64,000 nt of DNA from Bradyrhizobium sp. SRS-191 (GTDB taxonomy: Bacteria > Pseudomonadota > Alphaproteobacteria > Rhizobiales > Xanthobacteraceae): NCBI RefSeq assembly GCF_024586915.1, contig NZ_JANBVS010000020.1:84775-148774 (forward strand), given 5' to 3'. The notes under the pieces are model-generated. The model worked only from the letters and a program-made list of their open reading frames with translations, was not told where the DNA came from and did no database searches. Position 1 is the stretch's first letter. Each line of letters opens with the position of its first letter. The position numbers and the translations under genes were made by a program. This document shows, piece after piece, positions 7,678 through 17,791 of the stretch.

Positions 7678-8121
7678 TCATCGCACCGGCTCGTGCCGCG
7701 CCGCGTCCGCCGTCCGGAGCTTGTCGAAAATCGCCCCGTTCATCAACAGGGCGATCTCGCTGGCCGGCATCGGCTTCTGGCATTCGGACAGCGGGTTGAA
7801 CCAGAAGTTCGCGCCAGGCAGCATCTTGAACAGATCGCGGGCCGCAGCCCCGAGGCAGGCTTCCGGCTCCTTCACATAGTCGGAGATGCGTTTTCTGGAG
7901 GTGAACGCAGGCAGCCAGGTCAGGCCCTGGAACTCGACGCTCGCGACGTTGATCCGCTCCTGCCGCGTCAGCGAGCGGTGCTGTCCGGGCGCGATCGAGG
8001 CCTCCGGCGTCAGCACATAGATCTCGGCGTCGAGCAGCGCGCGGTAGAACCGCGGGACGATCGCGGGATCGCGGCCGGCCGCCTGCATCAGGGCTTCGAG
8101 ACTGTTCTCCGGTTCAAACAT
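7678..8121 (-). CDS. SseB-domain protein
   Basis: A 147-residue cytoplasmic protein resembling the N-terminal SseB domain: start FEPENSLEALMQAAGRDP, then FYRALLDAEIYVLTPE, LPAFTSRKRISDYV and FNPLSECQKPMPASEIALL. SseB proteins were named for enhanced serine sensitivity in E. coli; their biochemical function is not established. The ATG at 8121 has a strong AGGAGGT site seven bases upstream, so the longer open frame is rejected. It lies 43 bases after the stop of the sigma-54 activator gene on the same strand and is probably co-transcribed with it. Whether it serves the monooxygenase system or merely shares the transcript cannot be told. Confidence 0.75.
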   Translation of the reverse strand: MFEPENSLEALMQAAGRDPAIVPRFYRALLDAEIYVLTPEASIAPGQHRSLTRQERINVASVEFQGLTWLPAFTSRKRISDYVKEPEACLGAAARDLFKMLPGANFWFNPLSECQKPMPASEIALLMNGAIFDKLRTADAARHEPVR

Positions 8122-8164
8122 CGTGACCTCCTTTGGGATTGATGAAGTTGTCGTCGTGCCCGGG

Positions 8165-10045
<1,881 letters not shown>

Positions 10046-10193
10046 CGTCATCCTCCCGTGTCGCGGCTTCGCCGTTGTCCCGGCCTCGTCGCTGTTTGAT
10101 TGTTCGTGATCTGGTGCTGCGTCCCTCATTATTAAGCAATCGCGCGGAAAGTAGAAATTCGCCGCCGCCAGCGCGCGCAGTCCGTGACTTGCG

Positions 10194-10220
10194 AAAACTG
10201 TTCCGTCTCGGAACAGTTTT
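10194..10220. promoter_or_regulatory. Upstream activator site, perfect 11-bp inverted repeat
   Basis: AAAACTGTTCC - GTCTC - GGAACAGTTTT: a perfect 11-bp inverted repeat with a 5-bp spacer. It lies about 83 bp upstream of the -24 element and between the divergent activator and dehydrogenase genes. This is the expected place and shape for the binding site of a Fis-type sigma-54 activator. Confidence 0.85.
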
Positions 10221-10283
10221 GCCATCAGCGTTGCTCCGCGACGGACCGAAGATCACGCCAGAGGCGGATGAGAAAACACGGAC

Positions 10284-10296
10284 TATCAGCCTGTTA
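10284..10296 (+). promoter_or_regulatory. Possible IHF site
   Basis: TATCAGCCTGTTA matches WATCAA-N4-TTR with one mismatch and lies between the activator site and the -24/-12 promoter, where a DNA bend is usually needed. It is unusually close to the -24 element, so tentative. Confidence 0.35.
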
Positions 10297-10302
10297 GCTC
10301 GC

Positions 10303-10318
10303 TGGCATAGCTCTTGCT
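10303..10318 (+). promoter_or_regulatory. Sigma-54 (-24/-12) promoter of the monooxygenase operon
   Basis: TGGCAT - AGCTC - TTGCT matches the TGGCAC-N5-TTGCW consensus with one change and exact spacing. It ends 64 bp before the dehydrogenase ATG at 10382. With the upstream palindrome and adjacent activator it forms a complete sigma-54 control region. Confidence 0.88.
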
Positions 10319-10381
10319 CAACCTTCCTCAACGACGGCTGCGACACGTTGACGTCGACACAAAAAAATCCGGGGAGAGACC

Positions 10382-11425
10382 ATGAAGGCCGCGGTGCTCC
10401 ATGCGTTCGATGAAAAGCTGACGGCGAAGGAATTCGTCCGCTACGAAGAGGTCGCCGACCCGAAGATCTCGCGTCCGATGGATGTGATCGTGCGCATCGG
10501 CGGCGCCGGCGTCTGCCGCACCGATCTCCACATCGTCGAAGGCATCTGGCGCAGCAAGGTCGACGTCAAGCTTCCCTACATCATGGGTCATGAGAACGCG
10601 GGCTGGGTCGAGGCCGTCGGTCCCGGCGTCGAAGGCGTCAAGGTCGGCGACAGCGTCATCTGCCACCCGCTGGTGACCAGCGGCCATTGCCTGGCGTGCC
10701 GGCGCGGCAACGACATGCATGCGCAGGACAGCTCGTTTCCGGGCATCAACGCCAATGGCGGCTACGCGCAATATCTGCTGACGGGACAGCGCTCGCTGAT
10801 CAAGCTGCCGAAGTCCCTGGCGCCCAAGGACGTCGCTCCCTATACGGACGCAGGTCTGACGGCATATCGCGCGGCGAAGAAGGCTTCCCGGCATCTCTTG
10901 CCGGGCGAATATGCCGTGGTGATCGGGGCAGGCGGCCTCGGCCATATCGGCATCCAGGTTCTCGCCGCGCTCTGTGCGGCGGAGATCATCGTCGTCGACC
11001 GCTCCGAAAAATCGCTGGAGCTCGCCAAGACGTGCGGGGCGCATCATCTGGTGAAGGCCGATGGCGGCGAGGTCGAGGCGGTGCTGGCGCTGACCGGCGG
11101 CCGCGGTGCGGAGGCCGTGATCGACTTCGTCGGCGAGGGCGATGCGATCGCCAAGGGCCTCGCGATAACCGCGAATGGCGGCTCCTACTACATCGTCGGC
11201 TATGGCGGAAAGATCGACATCCCGACCATCGACATGATCACGACGGAAAAGACCATCGTGGGCAATCTGGTCGGCACCTATGCCGAGCTGGTCGAGCTGA
11301 TGGCGCTCGCCGATCGCGGCCTCGTGAATCTGCACACCAGGGAATACCGACTCAGCGAGGCGAACGACGCGCTGCATGATCTGCATCACGGGCGCATTCA
11401 CGGGCGCGCTGTGCTGGTCCCGTGA
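10382..11425 (+). CDS. Zinc-type NAD(P)-dependent alcohol dehydrogenase
   Basis: A 347-residue medium-chain dehydrogenase, first gene after the sigma-54 promoter, with ribosome site GGGGAGAG. The likely role is oxidation of the alcohol made by the downstream monooxygenase (2-propanol to acetone if propane is the substrate); this is inferred from operon position. Catalytic zinc ligands are in place: Cys45 (GAGVCRTD) and His70-Glu71 (MGHENAG). The Rossmann motif GAGGLGHIG is at about 182-190. The structural-zinc lobe has only two of the usual four cysteines (Cys103 and Cys106 in GHCLACRRGN, followed by DMHAQ), so structural zinc is probably absent or differently bound. The gene order dehydrogenase before hydroxylase differs from many actinobacterial clusters. 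Confidence 0.92.
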   Translation: MKAAVLHAFDEKLTAKEFVRYEEVADPKISRPMDVIVRIGGAGVCRTDLHIVEGIWRSKVDVKLPYIMGHENAGWVEAVGPGVEGVKVGDSVICHPLVTSGHCLACRRGNDMHAQDSSFPGINANGGYAQYLLTGQRSLIKLPKSLAPKDVAPYTDAGLTAYRAAKKASRHLLPGEYAVVIGAGGLGHIGIQVLAALCAAEIIVVDRSEKSLELAKTCGAHHLVKADGGEVEAVLALTGGRGAEAVIDFVGEGDAIAKGLAITANGGSYYIVGYGGKIDIPTIDMITTEKTIVGNLVGTYAELVELMALADRGLVNLHTREYRLSEANDALHDLHHGRIHGRAVLVP

Positions 11426-11428
11426 GCC

Positions 11429-11854
11429 GTGCGCGTCCAGATGATCTGCGTCGATCCCAATCGCCCAACGAGAGTGATGCTTGTGACGAAGTCCAGCGAA
11501 AGCGGGCCACAGATCACGGCCGAGGAAGCCGTCCGGCTGCAGCAAGCCCGCGACCGCATGATCGCGCGGCACAAACTGATCGAGGGCATCATCCGCAACA
11601 ACGAGATGCAGCTCAGGAACGAGAGCGCGCGCGGCGGCGCCGAGATCGAACTGGAATGTGCACGGCGCGACGTCGCGCGCTCCGAGGGCGGCCACGCGGC
11701 CCAGACCGAGCTCGACAGAGTCACGGAGCGCCTGAGCCAGCTGCGCGACGAGCACAGCCGACTCGTCGCCGAGCGCGAATGGCTCAATCACGCGCTGTTG
11801 GAATTCGACAGCGCGCCGACCGAGGACGACCACAAACGTACGGGGCATGCATGA
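11429..11854 (+). CDS. Small coiled-coil protein of unknown function in the monooxygenase operon
   Basis: Up to 141 residues, highly charged, with long heptad-like helix from about residue 30 to 130 (ITAEEAVRLQQARDRM, RVTERLSQLRDEHSRLVAERE). No membrane segment, signal or known family. It begins three bases after the dehydrogenase stop and its TGA overlaps the next ATG, so it is part of the transcript. The start is uncertain: GTG at 11429, or ATGs at 11441 and 11477. The position suggests an accessory or assembly role, but that is inference only. Confidence 0.6.
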   Translation: MRVQMICVDPNRPTRVMLVTKSSESGPQITAEEAVRLQQARDRMIARHKLIEGIIRNNEMQLRNESARGGAEIELECARRDVARSEGGHAAQTELDRVTERLSQLRDEHSRLVAEREWLNHALLEFDSAPTEDDHKRTGHA

Positions 11855-12126
11855 TGAGCAAGGTCGAAATGAGCAGGCTCAATCTCAAGGCGTCGGGGGC
11901 GCCGGTCTCGGCGGTGCCGCCTACGGAGCCGACGGACGAGGATCGTTCGAAGGATGAGTTCTTCGCGCAGGTAGGCCTGCTCGCCGAGGCGATGATCGCG
12001 CGGCACGGCAAGGAGTTTGCCATCGGCACGCTGGTGCTGGCGGCGAAGTTCGTCGCGGAGGGCCGGTCTCTGGTCAGCCGCGGCGCAGAAGCAGGCGGGG
12101 CGGTAAGCGCTGCCAAGCCGGTTTGA
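11851..12126 (+). CDS. Small protein of unknown function, translationally coupled
   Basis: A 91-residue product starting at an ATGA overlap with the preceding coiled-coil gene. The central part DRSKDEFFAQVGLLAEAMIARHGKEFAIGTLVLAAKFVAEGRSLV looks like two amphipathic helices; there is no signal peptide or obvious membrane segment. No family recognised. The overlap implies that it is made in fixed ratio with its upstream partner, so the two may form one complex. A 165-base gap then precedes prmA. Confidence 0.6.
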   Translation: MMSKVEMSRLNLKASGAPVSAVPPTEPTDEDRSKDEFFAQVGLLAEAMIARHGKEFAIGTLVLAAKFVAEGRSLVSRGAEAGGAVSAAKPV

Positions 12127-12291
12127 AGTGCCAATTCATTGCGGGAGTCAAAGTCAATTTTCGGACCTCAAAGTTGATGGGCAGACGTGAATTTGCAGGA
12201 GACCTCGTGGGAGCCGCTCGTCGCAGCTCCTTCGATCCGACGACCAAGGCCTGAATTCAAGAAGCTGATGCAACGTTCAAAGGAGAAGGAA

Positions 12292-13962
12292 ATGTCTGCA
12301 AGTCTGACGCTCAATAAGATTACGGCCCAGAAGGGCATCACGATTGCCGAGGCAGCCAACCGCGTCGCGGACCTGGGCTGGACGCCCAGTTACGTCCAGG
12401 AAGCGATGACGTTCCCGACCGACTACAAGATTTCGAAGACTCCCCGCGACCCGATGAAGCAGGTGCTGCGTTCCTACTTCCCGATGCAGGAAGAGAAGGA
12501 CAACCGCGTCTACGGCGCGCTCGACGCGGCGCTCCGCGGCGACATGTTCCGCAATGTCGAGCCGCGCTGGGTCGAGTGGATGAAGCTGTTCCTGGCCATC
12601 ATCCCGTTCCCGGAAATCTCGGCGGCGCGCTCGATGGCGATGGTCGGCCGGCTGGCGCCGGGCGAGGAGCTGCGCACCGGCTTCACGATGCAGATGGTCG
12701 ACGAATTCCGTCACTCGACGATCCAGATGAACCTCAAGAAATGGTACATGGAGAACTACATCGATCCGGCCGGGTTCGACATCACCGAGGCGGCGTTCGG
12801 CAAGTGCTACGCCACCACGATCGGCCGCCAGTTCGCCGAGGGCTTCCTGACCGGCGACGCGATCACCGCCGCCAACGTCTACCTGACGGTGGTCGCCGAG
12901 ACCGCGTTCACCAACACGCTGTTCGTGGCGATGCCGTCGGAGGCCGCCCGCAACGGCGACTATGCGTTGCCGACCGTGTTCCTGTCGGTGCAGTCGGATG
13001 AATCCCGCCACATCGGCAACGGCCATTCGATGCTGATGGCGATGATCAACGATCCCTCGAACCACCAGCTGCTCGAGCGCGACCTGAAATACGCATTCTG
13101 GCAGAACCACGCCATCGTCGACGCCGCGATCGGCACCTTCATCGAATACGGCACCACCAACCGCGACAAGAACAAGGAATCCTATGCGGAGCTCTGGCAC
13201 CGCTGGATCTATGAAGACTATTACCGCACCTACATGCTGCCGCTCGAGAAGTACGGCATCAAGATCCACCATGACGACGTCGCCGCTGCCTGGGACCGTA
13301 TCGTCAAGAAGAACTACGTCCACAAGACCGCGCAGTTCTTCGCGGTCGGCTGGTCGGCGAACTTCTGGCGCATCGAGGCCCAGACCGAGAAGGACTTCGA
13401 GTGGTTCGAGCACAAGTACCCCGGCTGGTACGCCGAGTTCGGCGACTTCTGGAAGTGGTATGCGAAGCTGAGCGTGCCGGGCGAGACCAACATCCTGTTC
13501 AACAGCGACGTCGGCTACGTCTATCCGCATCGCTGCTGGAGCTGCATGGTGCCTTGCCTGATCCGCGAGGACTTCGTCTGCGACGAGGTCGACGGCAAGA
13601 TCTACACCTACTGCTCGGAAGGCTGCCGCTGGACCCACAAGGTGGCGTTTGCCGCCGAGTATGAAGGCCGCGCCACGCCGGCGATGGGCCGCTTCAGCGG
13701 CCGCCGTGAATGGGAAGACTGTTACCACGGCTGGGACATCGCCGATGCCATCAAGGATCTCGGCTTCGTCCGTCCGGACGGCAAGACCCTGACGGCGCAG
13801 CCGCATCTGCGGTTCGACGCCAAGGACATGTGGACGCTCGATCACGTGCGCGGCCACCAGCTCGGCAGCCCGCTGCGCGGCTTCCGTGCGCTGTCGCCGA
13901 TCGAGCGCGAGGTCGCGGTCGCCGATTATCGCAAGGGCTTCACCATCAATCCTTGCCATTGA
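12292..13962 (+). CDS. prmA: Propane 2-monooxygenase type hydroxylase, large (alpha) subunit
   Basis: Di-iron catalytic subunit of a soluble di-iron monooxygenase, 556 residues, which inserts one oxygen atom of O2 into a small hydrocarbon, ketone or phenol. Six carboxylate/histidine ligands can be placed: Glu108 (PFPEIS), Glu138 and His141 (VDEFRH), Glu203 (VAETAF), Glu237 and His240 (SDESRH). Each falls exactly six residues before the MmoX ligands of soluble methane monooxygenase (114, 144, 147, 209, 243, 246). A C-terminal cluster of cysteines (HRCWSCMVPC and YCSEGC) is typical of the PrmA/MimA group. The start at 12292 has AGGAGAAGG upstream. Subgroup assignment (group 5, PrmA/MimA) is from sequence character and operon order. 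Confidence 0.94.
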   Translation: MSASLTLNKITAQKGITIAEAANRVADLGWTPSYVQEAMTFPTDYKISKTPRDPMKQVLRSYFPMQEEKDNRVYGALDAALRGDMFRNVEPRWVEWMKLFLAIIPFPEISAARSMAMVGRLAPGEELRTGFTMQMVDEFRHSTIQMNLKKWYMENYIDPAGFDITEAAFGKCYATTIGRQFAEGFLTGDAITAANVYLTVVAETAFTNTLFVAMPSEAARNGDYALPTVFLSVQSDESRHIGNGHSMLMAMINDPSNHQLLERDLKYAFWQNHAIVDAAIGTFIEYGTTNRDKNKESYAELWHRWIYEDYYRTYMLPLEKYGIKIHHDDVAAAWDRIVKKNYVHKTAQFFAVGWSANFWRIEAQTEKDFEWFEHKYPGWYAEFGDFWKWYAKLSVPGETNILFNSDVGYVYPHRCWSCMVPCLIREDFVCDEVDGKIYTYCSEGCRWTHKVAFAAEYEGRATPAMGRFSGRREWEDCYHGWDIADAIKDLGFVRPDGKTLTAQPHLRFDAKDMWTLDHVRGHQLGSPLRGFRALSPIEREVAVADYRKGFTINPCH

Positions 13963-13972
13963 CGATGCGAGC

Positions 13973-14000
13973 GCAGGGGGCCGGTTCGCCGGCTCCCTGC
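13973..14000 (+). promoter_or_regulatory. Strong hairpin between prmA and prmB
   Basis: GCAGGGGGCCGG - TTCG - CCGGCTCCCTGC forms a 12-bp stem with one G.U pair and a TTCG tetraloop, starting 11 bases after the prmA stop. No T-run follows. It is more likely an mRNA-stabilising or partial-termination element that raises prmA over downstream genes than a full terminator. Confidence 0.6.
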
Positions 14001-14034
14001 GATCATCTGCCGGAGTTCGCTGGGGAGGTTGTCG

Positions 14035-15099
14035 ATGTCGGTTGGGTCCAAGGCTGTCGTGACGGATGTGCAGGTCCACAAGGTGCGCTTCGAGCCCGTG
14101 GGGATCGAGATGGAGGTCGAGGAGGGGGAGACCGTGCTCGATGCGGCGTTCCGCCAGGGCATCTCGCTGATGCATGGCTGCAAGGAGGGCCAGTGCGGCA
14201 GCTGCAAGTCGAAGCTGGTCGACGGCGACATCGAGCTCATGAAATACTCGACCTTCGCGCTGCCGGATTACGAGAGCGAGAACGGCCATGTTCTGCTGTG
14301 CCGGACCCACGCCTATAGCGACGTCAGCTTTGAGCTCCTGAACTACGACGAGGACATGCTGCGGCGATCGATCGCGGTCAAGACGTTTCGCGGCCGCGTC
14401 GCGGCGATCACGGCGCTGACCGCCGACATTCGTCTGCTGGAGATCGAGATCGACAAGCCGATGAAGTTCTGGGCCGGTCAATATGTCGATCTGACGATCG
14501 ACGACGGCCGCATCACCCGCGCGTTCTCGATGGCGAATGCGCCCGGCGAAAGCACGCGACTGAGCTTCATCATCAAGAAATATCCGAACGGCGCGTTCTC
14601 CTCGCAGCTCGATGGTGGGCTCGAGGTCGGCAGCGTCGTGATGGCCAAGGGCCCCTATGGCACCTGCTTCCGGCGCGAGGAGCGGTCCGGCCCGATGCTG
14701 CTGATCGGCGGCGGCTCCGGGATGTCGCCGCTGTGGTCGATCCTGGCCGATCACATTGCGAGTGGGGAGCAGCGGCCGATCCGCTTCTTCTACGGCGCCC
14801 GTACCAGGGCGGACCTGTTCTATCTCGACGAGATCGCGGCGATCGGCCGGCAGCTCCCGGATTTCAAGTTCATCCCGGCGCTGTCCCATGCCACGCCCGA
14901 TGACCATTGGGAAGGCGAGACCGGCTTCGTGCACGAGGTCGTCGCGCGCCACCTGAAGCAGGAGAGCCTGGCGGGCGCGATCGACGCCTATGCCTGCGGT
15001 CCGACGCCGATGATCGACGCGGTGCTGCCGGTGCTGCAGGTCAACGGCGTCGAGCCGGACCACATCTATTTCGACAAGTTTACGCCGGCGGTGCGATGA
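14035..15099 (+). CDS. prmB: Monooxygenase reductase, [2Fe-2S]/FAD
   Basis: Moves electrons from NAD(P)H through FAD and a plant-type ferredoxin cluster to the di-iron hydroxylase, 354 residues. The N-terminal ferredoxin domain has Cys49, Cys54, Cys57 (GCKEGQCGSCKSKL) and Cys89 (LLCRTH). The ferredoxin-reductase part has the flavin motif RAFSMAN, the nucleotide motif LIGGGSGMSPLWSI and the C-terminal ACGPTPMI. The start is ATG 14035 with GGGGAGG six bases upstream; an in-frame TTG at 14029 is rejected. The large-subunit, reductase, small-subunit, coupling-protein order is that of prmABCD/mimABCD. Confidence 0.93.
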   Translation: MSVGSKAVVTDVQVHKVRFEPVGIEMEVEEGETVLDAAFRQGISLMHGCKEGQCGSCKSKLVDGDIELMKYSTFALPDYESENGHVLLCRTHAYSDVSFELLNYDEDMLRRSIAVKTFRGRVAAITALTADIRLLEIEIDKPMKFWAGQYVDLTIDDGRITRAFSMANAPGESTRLSFIIKKYPNGAFSSQLDGGLEVGSVVMAKGPYGTCFRREERSGPMLLIGGGSGMSPLWSILADHIASGEQRPIRFFYGARTRADLFYLDEIAAIGRQLPDFKFIPALSHATPDDHWEGETGFVHEVVARHLKQESLAGAIDAYACGPTPMIDAVLPVLQVNGVEPDHIYFDKFTPAVR

Positions 15100-15147
15100 C
15101 GGCGCTCGGACATCGTCGCAACACAACCACAAAAGAGGGAGGTCGCC

Positions 15148-16242
15148 ATGAGTGCACAAGCAAGCGCAGCCACTGCAGAGCCGTCAGTCGTCAAATCCGG
15201 TGCCGCGGGATCGGCCGTGTTTCCAGGATCCGACAGCCGCAAATATAACTACTTCGAGCCGAAGGGGCGCAAGGCGACCCACTACGAGGACATGACGGTC
15301 GACGTCCAGCCGGATCCCGAGCGCTATCTGCTGCAGGACTGGATCATCTCCTTCCCCGACGGCACGCCGACCTACAGCAAGGACTGGACCGCGGCGAAGA
15401 GCTCCAACTGGCACAAGTTCCGCGCCGTCGACCAGGAATGGGAGCGGACGCACTATCAGCGGCAGTCGACGATCTGCGGCATGGTGCAGAACACCATCGA
15501 GAACGGCCGCAAGTCCGGCGCGCCCGCGCGCTTCGACCCCGCCTGGGTGAAGATCCTGCAGAACCACCTCGGCGCCTACAAGCATGCCGAGTTCGGCCTG
15601 GGCACCTCGACGATGCAGGCGCAGCGCTATGGCTACACCCAGATGGTCAACAACGCCATCCTGACCAACTCGTCCTACAAGCTGCGCTTCGCCCAGGACA
15701 TCACGCTGTATCTCAGCGAGATCGCGCTCGACATCCCCGGCTTCGACGTCAATGCCGGCAAGCAGCATTGGCTGGAGGATCCGATCTGGCAGGGCGTGCG
15801 CAAGTCGATCGAGTCGGTGATGGGCTCGAACGACTATCTCGAGCAGTATTTCGCGACCAACGCGGTGTTCGAGCCCCTGGTCGGCGAGCTGTTCCGGTCC
15901 GGCTTCCTGATGCAGGCCGCGTCGGCGCAGAACGACTTCATCACGCCGGCCGTCGTCTCCGCGGCGGAGGCCGACTACGAGCGCAACCTGGCCAACACGG
16001 TCGAGCTGTTCCACATCCTCGGCACCGATGCTCAGCATGCGGCCCATAACATCGCGCTGTTCAACAAGTGGCTGGCCAAGCATGCCGAGCTCGCGCTCGA
16101 CGCCGCCAACCACCTGCAGCCGATCTGGTCGCAGCCGCGCGTCAAGGTCGTGAGCTTCAGTGACGCGCTCGCGCAGGCCAAGAACCGGATCAGGGGAATC
16201 GCCTCCGAGCTCGGCCTGACGGTGCCGGCCAGCCTGTCCTAG
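15148..16242 (+). CDS. prmC: Monooxygenase hydroxylase, small (beta) subunit
   Basis: Non-catalytic ferritin-like hydroxylase subunit that pairs with PrmA, 364 residues, of the phenol/propane hydroxylase beta family. Typical features are the N-terminal segment YNYFEPKGRKATHYEDMTVD, the central helices (HLGAYKHAEFGLGTSTMQAQ) and LYLSEIALDIPGFD. The metal-ligand glutamate/histidine set of the alpha subunit is not repeated, as expected. GAGGGAGG lies just upstream of the ATG at 15148. A 48-base gap separates it from the reductase gene. Confidence 0.92.
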   Translation: MSAQASAATAEPSVVKSGAAGSAVFPGSDSRKYNYFEPKGRKATHYEDMTVDVQPDPERYLLQDWIISFPDGTPTYSKDWTAAKSSNWHKFRAVDQEWERTHYQRQSTICGMVQNTIENGRKSGAPARFDPAWVKILQNHLGAYKHAEFGLGTSTMQAQRYGYTQMVNNAILTNSSYKLRFAQDITLYLSEIALDIPGFDVNAGKQHWLEDPIWQGVRKSIESVMGSNDYLEQYFATNAVFEPLVGELFRSGFLMQAASAQNDFITPAVVSAAEADYERNLANTVELFHILGTDAQHAAHNIALFNKWLAKHAELALDAANHLQPIWSQPRVKVVSFSDALAQAKNRIRGIASELGLTVPASLS

Positions 16243-16287
16243 CCGAACTCAGCTTGTTTCACTCAATTTGTCAGGGGAGTCACCACG

Positions 16288-16641
16288 ATGCAGGAAGCCG
16301 ACACCATCTTCAAATCGATGAAGGACATCAAGTTCGAGGACACCGTGTCCCATCAATGCGGGGTCACGATGAACGACAGCGTCGAGGCGCGCGCCATTGC
16401 CGATGTGATGAGCCGCCATGACCATATCACCGTGACCTACATGCCGGCGATGATCCGCATCGACGGCATCGGCAAGATGGAATTCAAGATGGACGAGATC
16501 TCCGAGGAGCTCGGCCGCGAGATGACGCCGCATCTGTTCGAGATCGCGACGTCGACTCATTACGGGCGGATGGTCATGATCGACGACAACACCGTGATGC
16601 TGTTCGGCGACATGAACGAGATGATGAAATACATCGTCTGA
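16288..16641 (+). CDS. prmD: Monooxygenase coupling (effector) protein
   Basis: Cofactorless effector protein of the MmoB/DmpM family, 117 residues, which docks on the hydroxylase to tune oxygen activation. Recognisable stretches are VSHQCGVTMNDSVEARAIADVM, ITVTYMPAMIRIDGIGKMEF and a C-terminal MLFGDMNEMMKYIV. AGGGGAG precedes the ATG at 16288. The length fits the family (about 100-140). Confidence 0.92.
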   Translation: MQEADTIFKSMKDIKFEDTVSHQCGVTMNDSVEARAIADVMSRHDHITVTYMPAMIRIDGIGKMEFKMDEISEELGREMTPHLFEIATSTHYGRMVMIDDNTVMLFGDMNEMMKYIV

Positions 16642-16658
16642 GCAGGATTGCGCAGGAC

Positions 16659-16685
16659 GCCCGGCCGGCCTCGCGCCGACCGGGC
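16659..16685 (+). promoter_or_regulatory. Hairpin between prmD and the amidohydrolase gene
   Basis: GCCCGGCCGG - CCTCGCG - CCGACCGGGC, a 10-bp inverted repeat with one mismatch, 17 bases after the prmD stop and without a T-run. Probably partial termination or 3'-end protection separating the structural genes from the accessory genes. Confidence 0.55.
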
Positions 16686-16748
16686 CAACCTGGCTCTGCC
16701 ATCAATGGCGGGCCTCATAACAGTCAATCTGGGAGCGGGAGACACGCC

Positions 16749-17786
16749 ATGTACAGGACGGCCGACGGCAAAGAGATTTTCGTGATCGACGGGCACACCC
16801 ATTTCTGGGACGGCAGCCCGGCCAACCAGAAGAACATCCACGGCAAGCAGTTCATCGACTGCTTCTACGCCTATCACGCCAACCTCAGCCCGCCGTCGGA
16901 GAAGTGGGAGAAGGAGAAGTTCGAGAAATACGACGCCAAGACCATGTTCGACGACCTGTTCGTGTCGGGCTATGACGACATGGCGATCCTGCAGCCGACC
17001 TATCTGACCGATTTTTACAAGAACGGCTTCAACACCACCGAACGCAACGCGGCAATGAAGAAGAGCCATCCGGATCGCTTCATCCTCAACGGTGCGTTCG
17101 ATCCGCGCGACGGAGCCAAGGGCCTGGAGGACCTGCACGCTCTGGCGGAAAAGTACAAGCTGCAGGGCGTGAAGCTCTACACCGCCGAATGGCGCGGCGA
17201 GTCCAAGGGCTACAAGCTGTCCGACAAGGACTCCTACAAATATCTTGAGGCGGCGCAGAAGCTCGGCATCAAGAACGTCCACGTCCACAAGGGCCCGACG
17301 ATCATTCCCCTCAACCGTGATGCGTTCGATGTTGCCGACATCGATGACGTCGCGACCTCGTTCCAGGATCTCAACTTCATCGTCGAGCATTGCGGGCTGC
17401 CGCGGCTGGACGATTTCTGCTGGATCGCGACCCAGGAGACCAACGTCTATGCCGGCATCGCCGTGGCGCTGCCGTTCATCCATTCGCGGCCCGGCTATTT
17501 CGCCCATGTGATGTCGGAGCTCTTGTTCTGGCTCGGGCCGGACAAGATCCTCTATGGCAGCGATTACGGCATCTGGACGCCGAAATGGCTGATCGACAAG
17601 TTCATGGCGTTCGAGATTCCAGAGGACCTGACCAAGGAGACCGGATCGGTGCTGACCCTGGAGAACAAGACCAAGATCCTCGGTCTCAACGCCGCGCGGC
17701 TCTACGGCATCGATGTCGAGGCCCAGAAGCAGAAGATCAGGGCCGGCGGCGGCTACGCACATCTCGCCGAACCCGTGCCGGCGTGA
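16749..17786 (+). CDS. Amidohydrolase-family protein of the monooxygenase cluster
   Basis: A 345-residue TIM-barrel amidohydrolase of the ACMSD/amidohydrolase-2 type. Metal-binding motifs are HTH (His16, His18 in IDGHTHFWDG), a central HVHKGP, FIVEHCG and LYGSDYGIW. A homologue sits directly after mimABCD in mycobacteria and in related clusters, but its substrate is not established. Possible roles are hydrolysis of an oxidation product or help in hydroxylase maturation. GGGAGCGGGAG lies upstream of the ATG. Its stop overlaps a possible GTG start of the next gene. Confidence 0.88.
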   Translation: MYRTADGKEIFVIDGHTHFWDGSPANQKNIHGKQFIDCFYAYHANLSPPSEKWEKEKFEKYDAKTMFDDLFVSGYDDMAILQPTYLTDFYKNGFNTTERNAAMKKSHPDRFILNGAFDPRDGAKGLEDLHALAEKYKLQGVKLYTAEWRGESKGYKLSDKDSYKYLEAAQKLGIKNVHVHKGPTIIPLNRDAFDVADIDDVATSFQDLNFIVEHCGLPRLDDFCWIATQETNVYAGIAVALPFIHSRPGYFAHVMSELLFWLGPDKILYGSDYGIWTPKWLIDKFMAFEIPEDLTKETGSVLTLENKTKILGLNAARLYGIDVEAQKQKIRAGGGYAHLAEPVPA

Positions 17787-17791
17787 ACGCC

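Noticed and set aside
12277..15159. 960-codon open frame on the - strand opposite prmA and prmB
   Set aside because: It mirrors two well-supported genes, has no family similarity and reflects GC-rich codon usage on the opposite strand.
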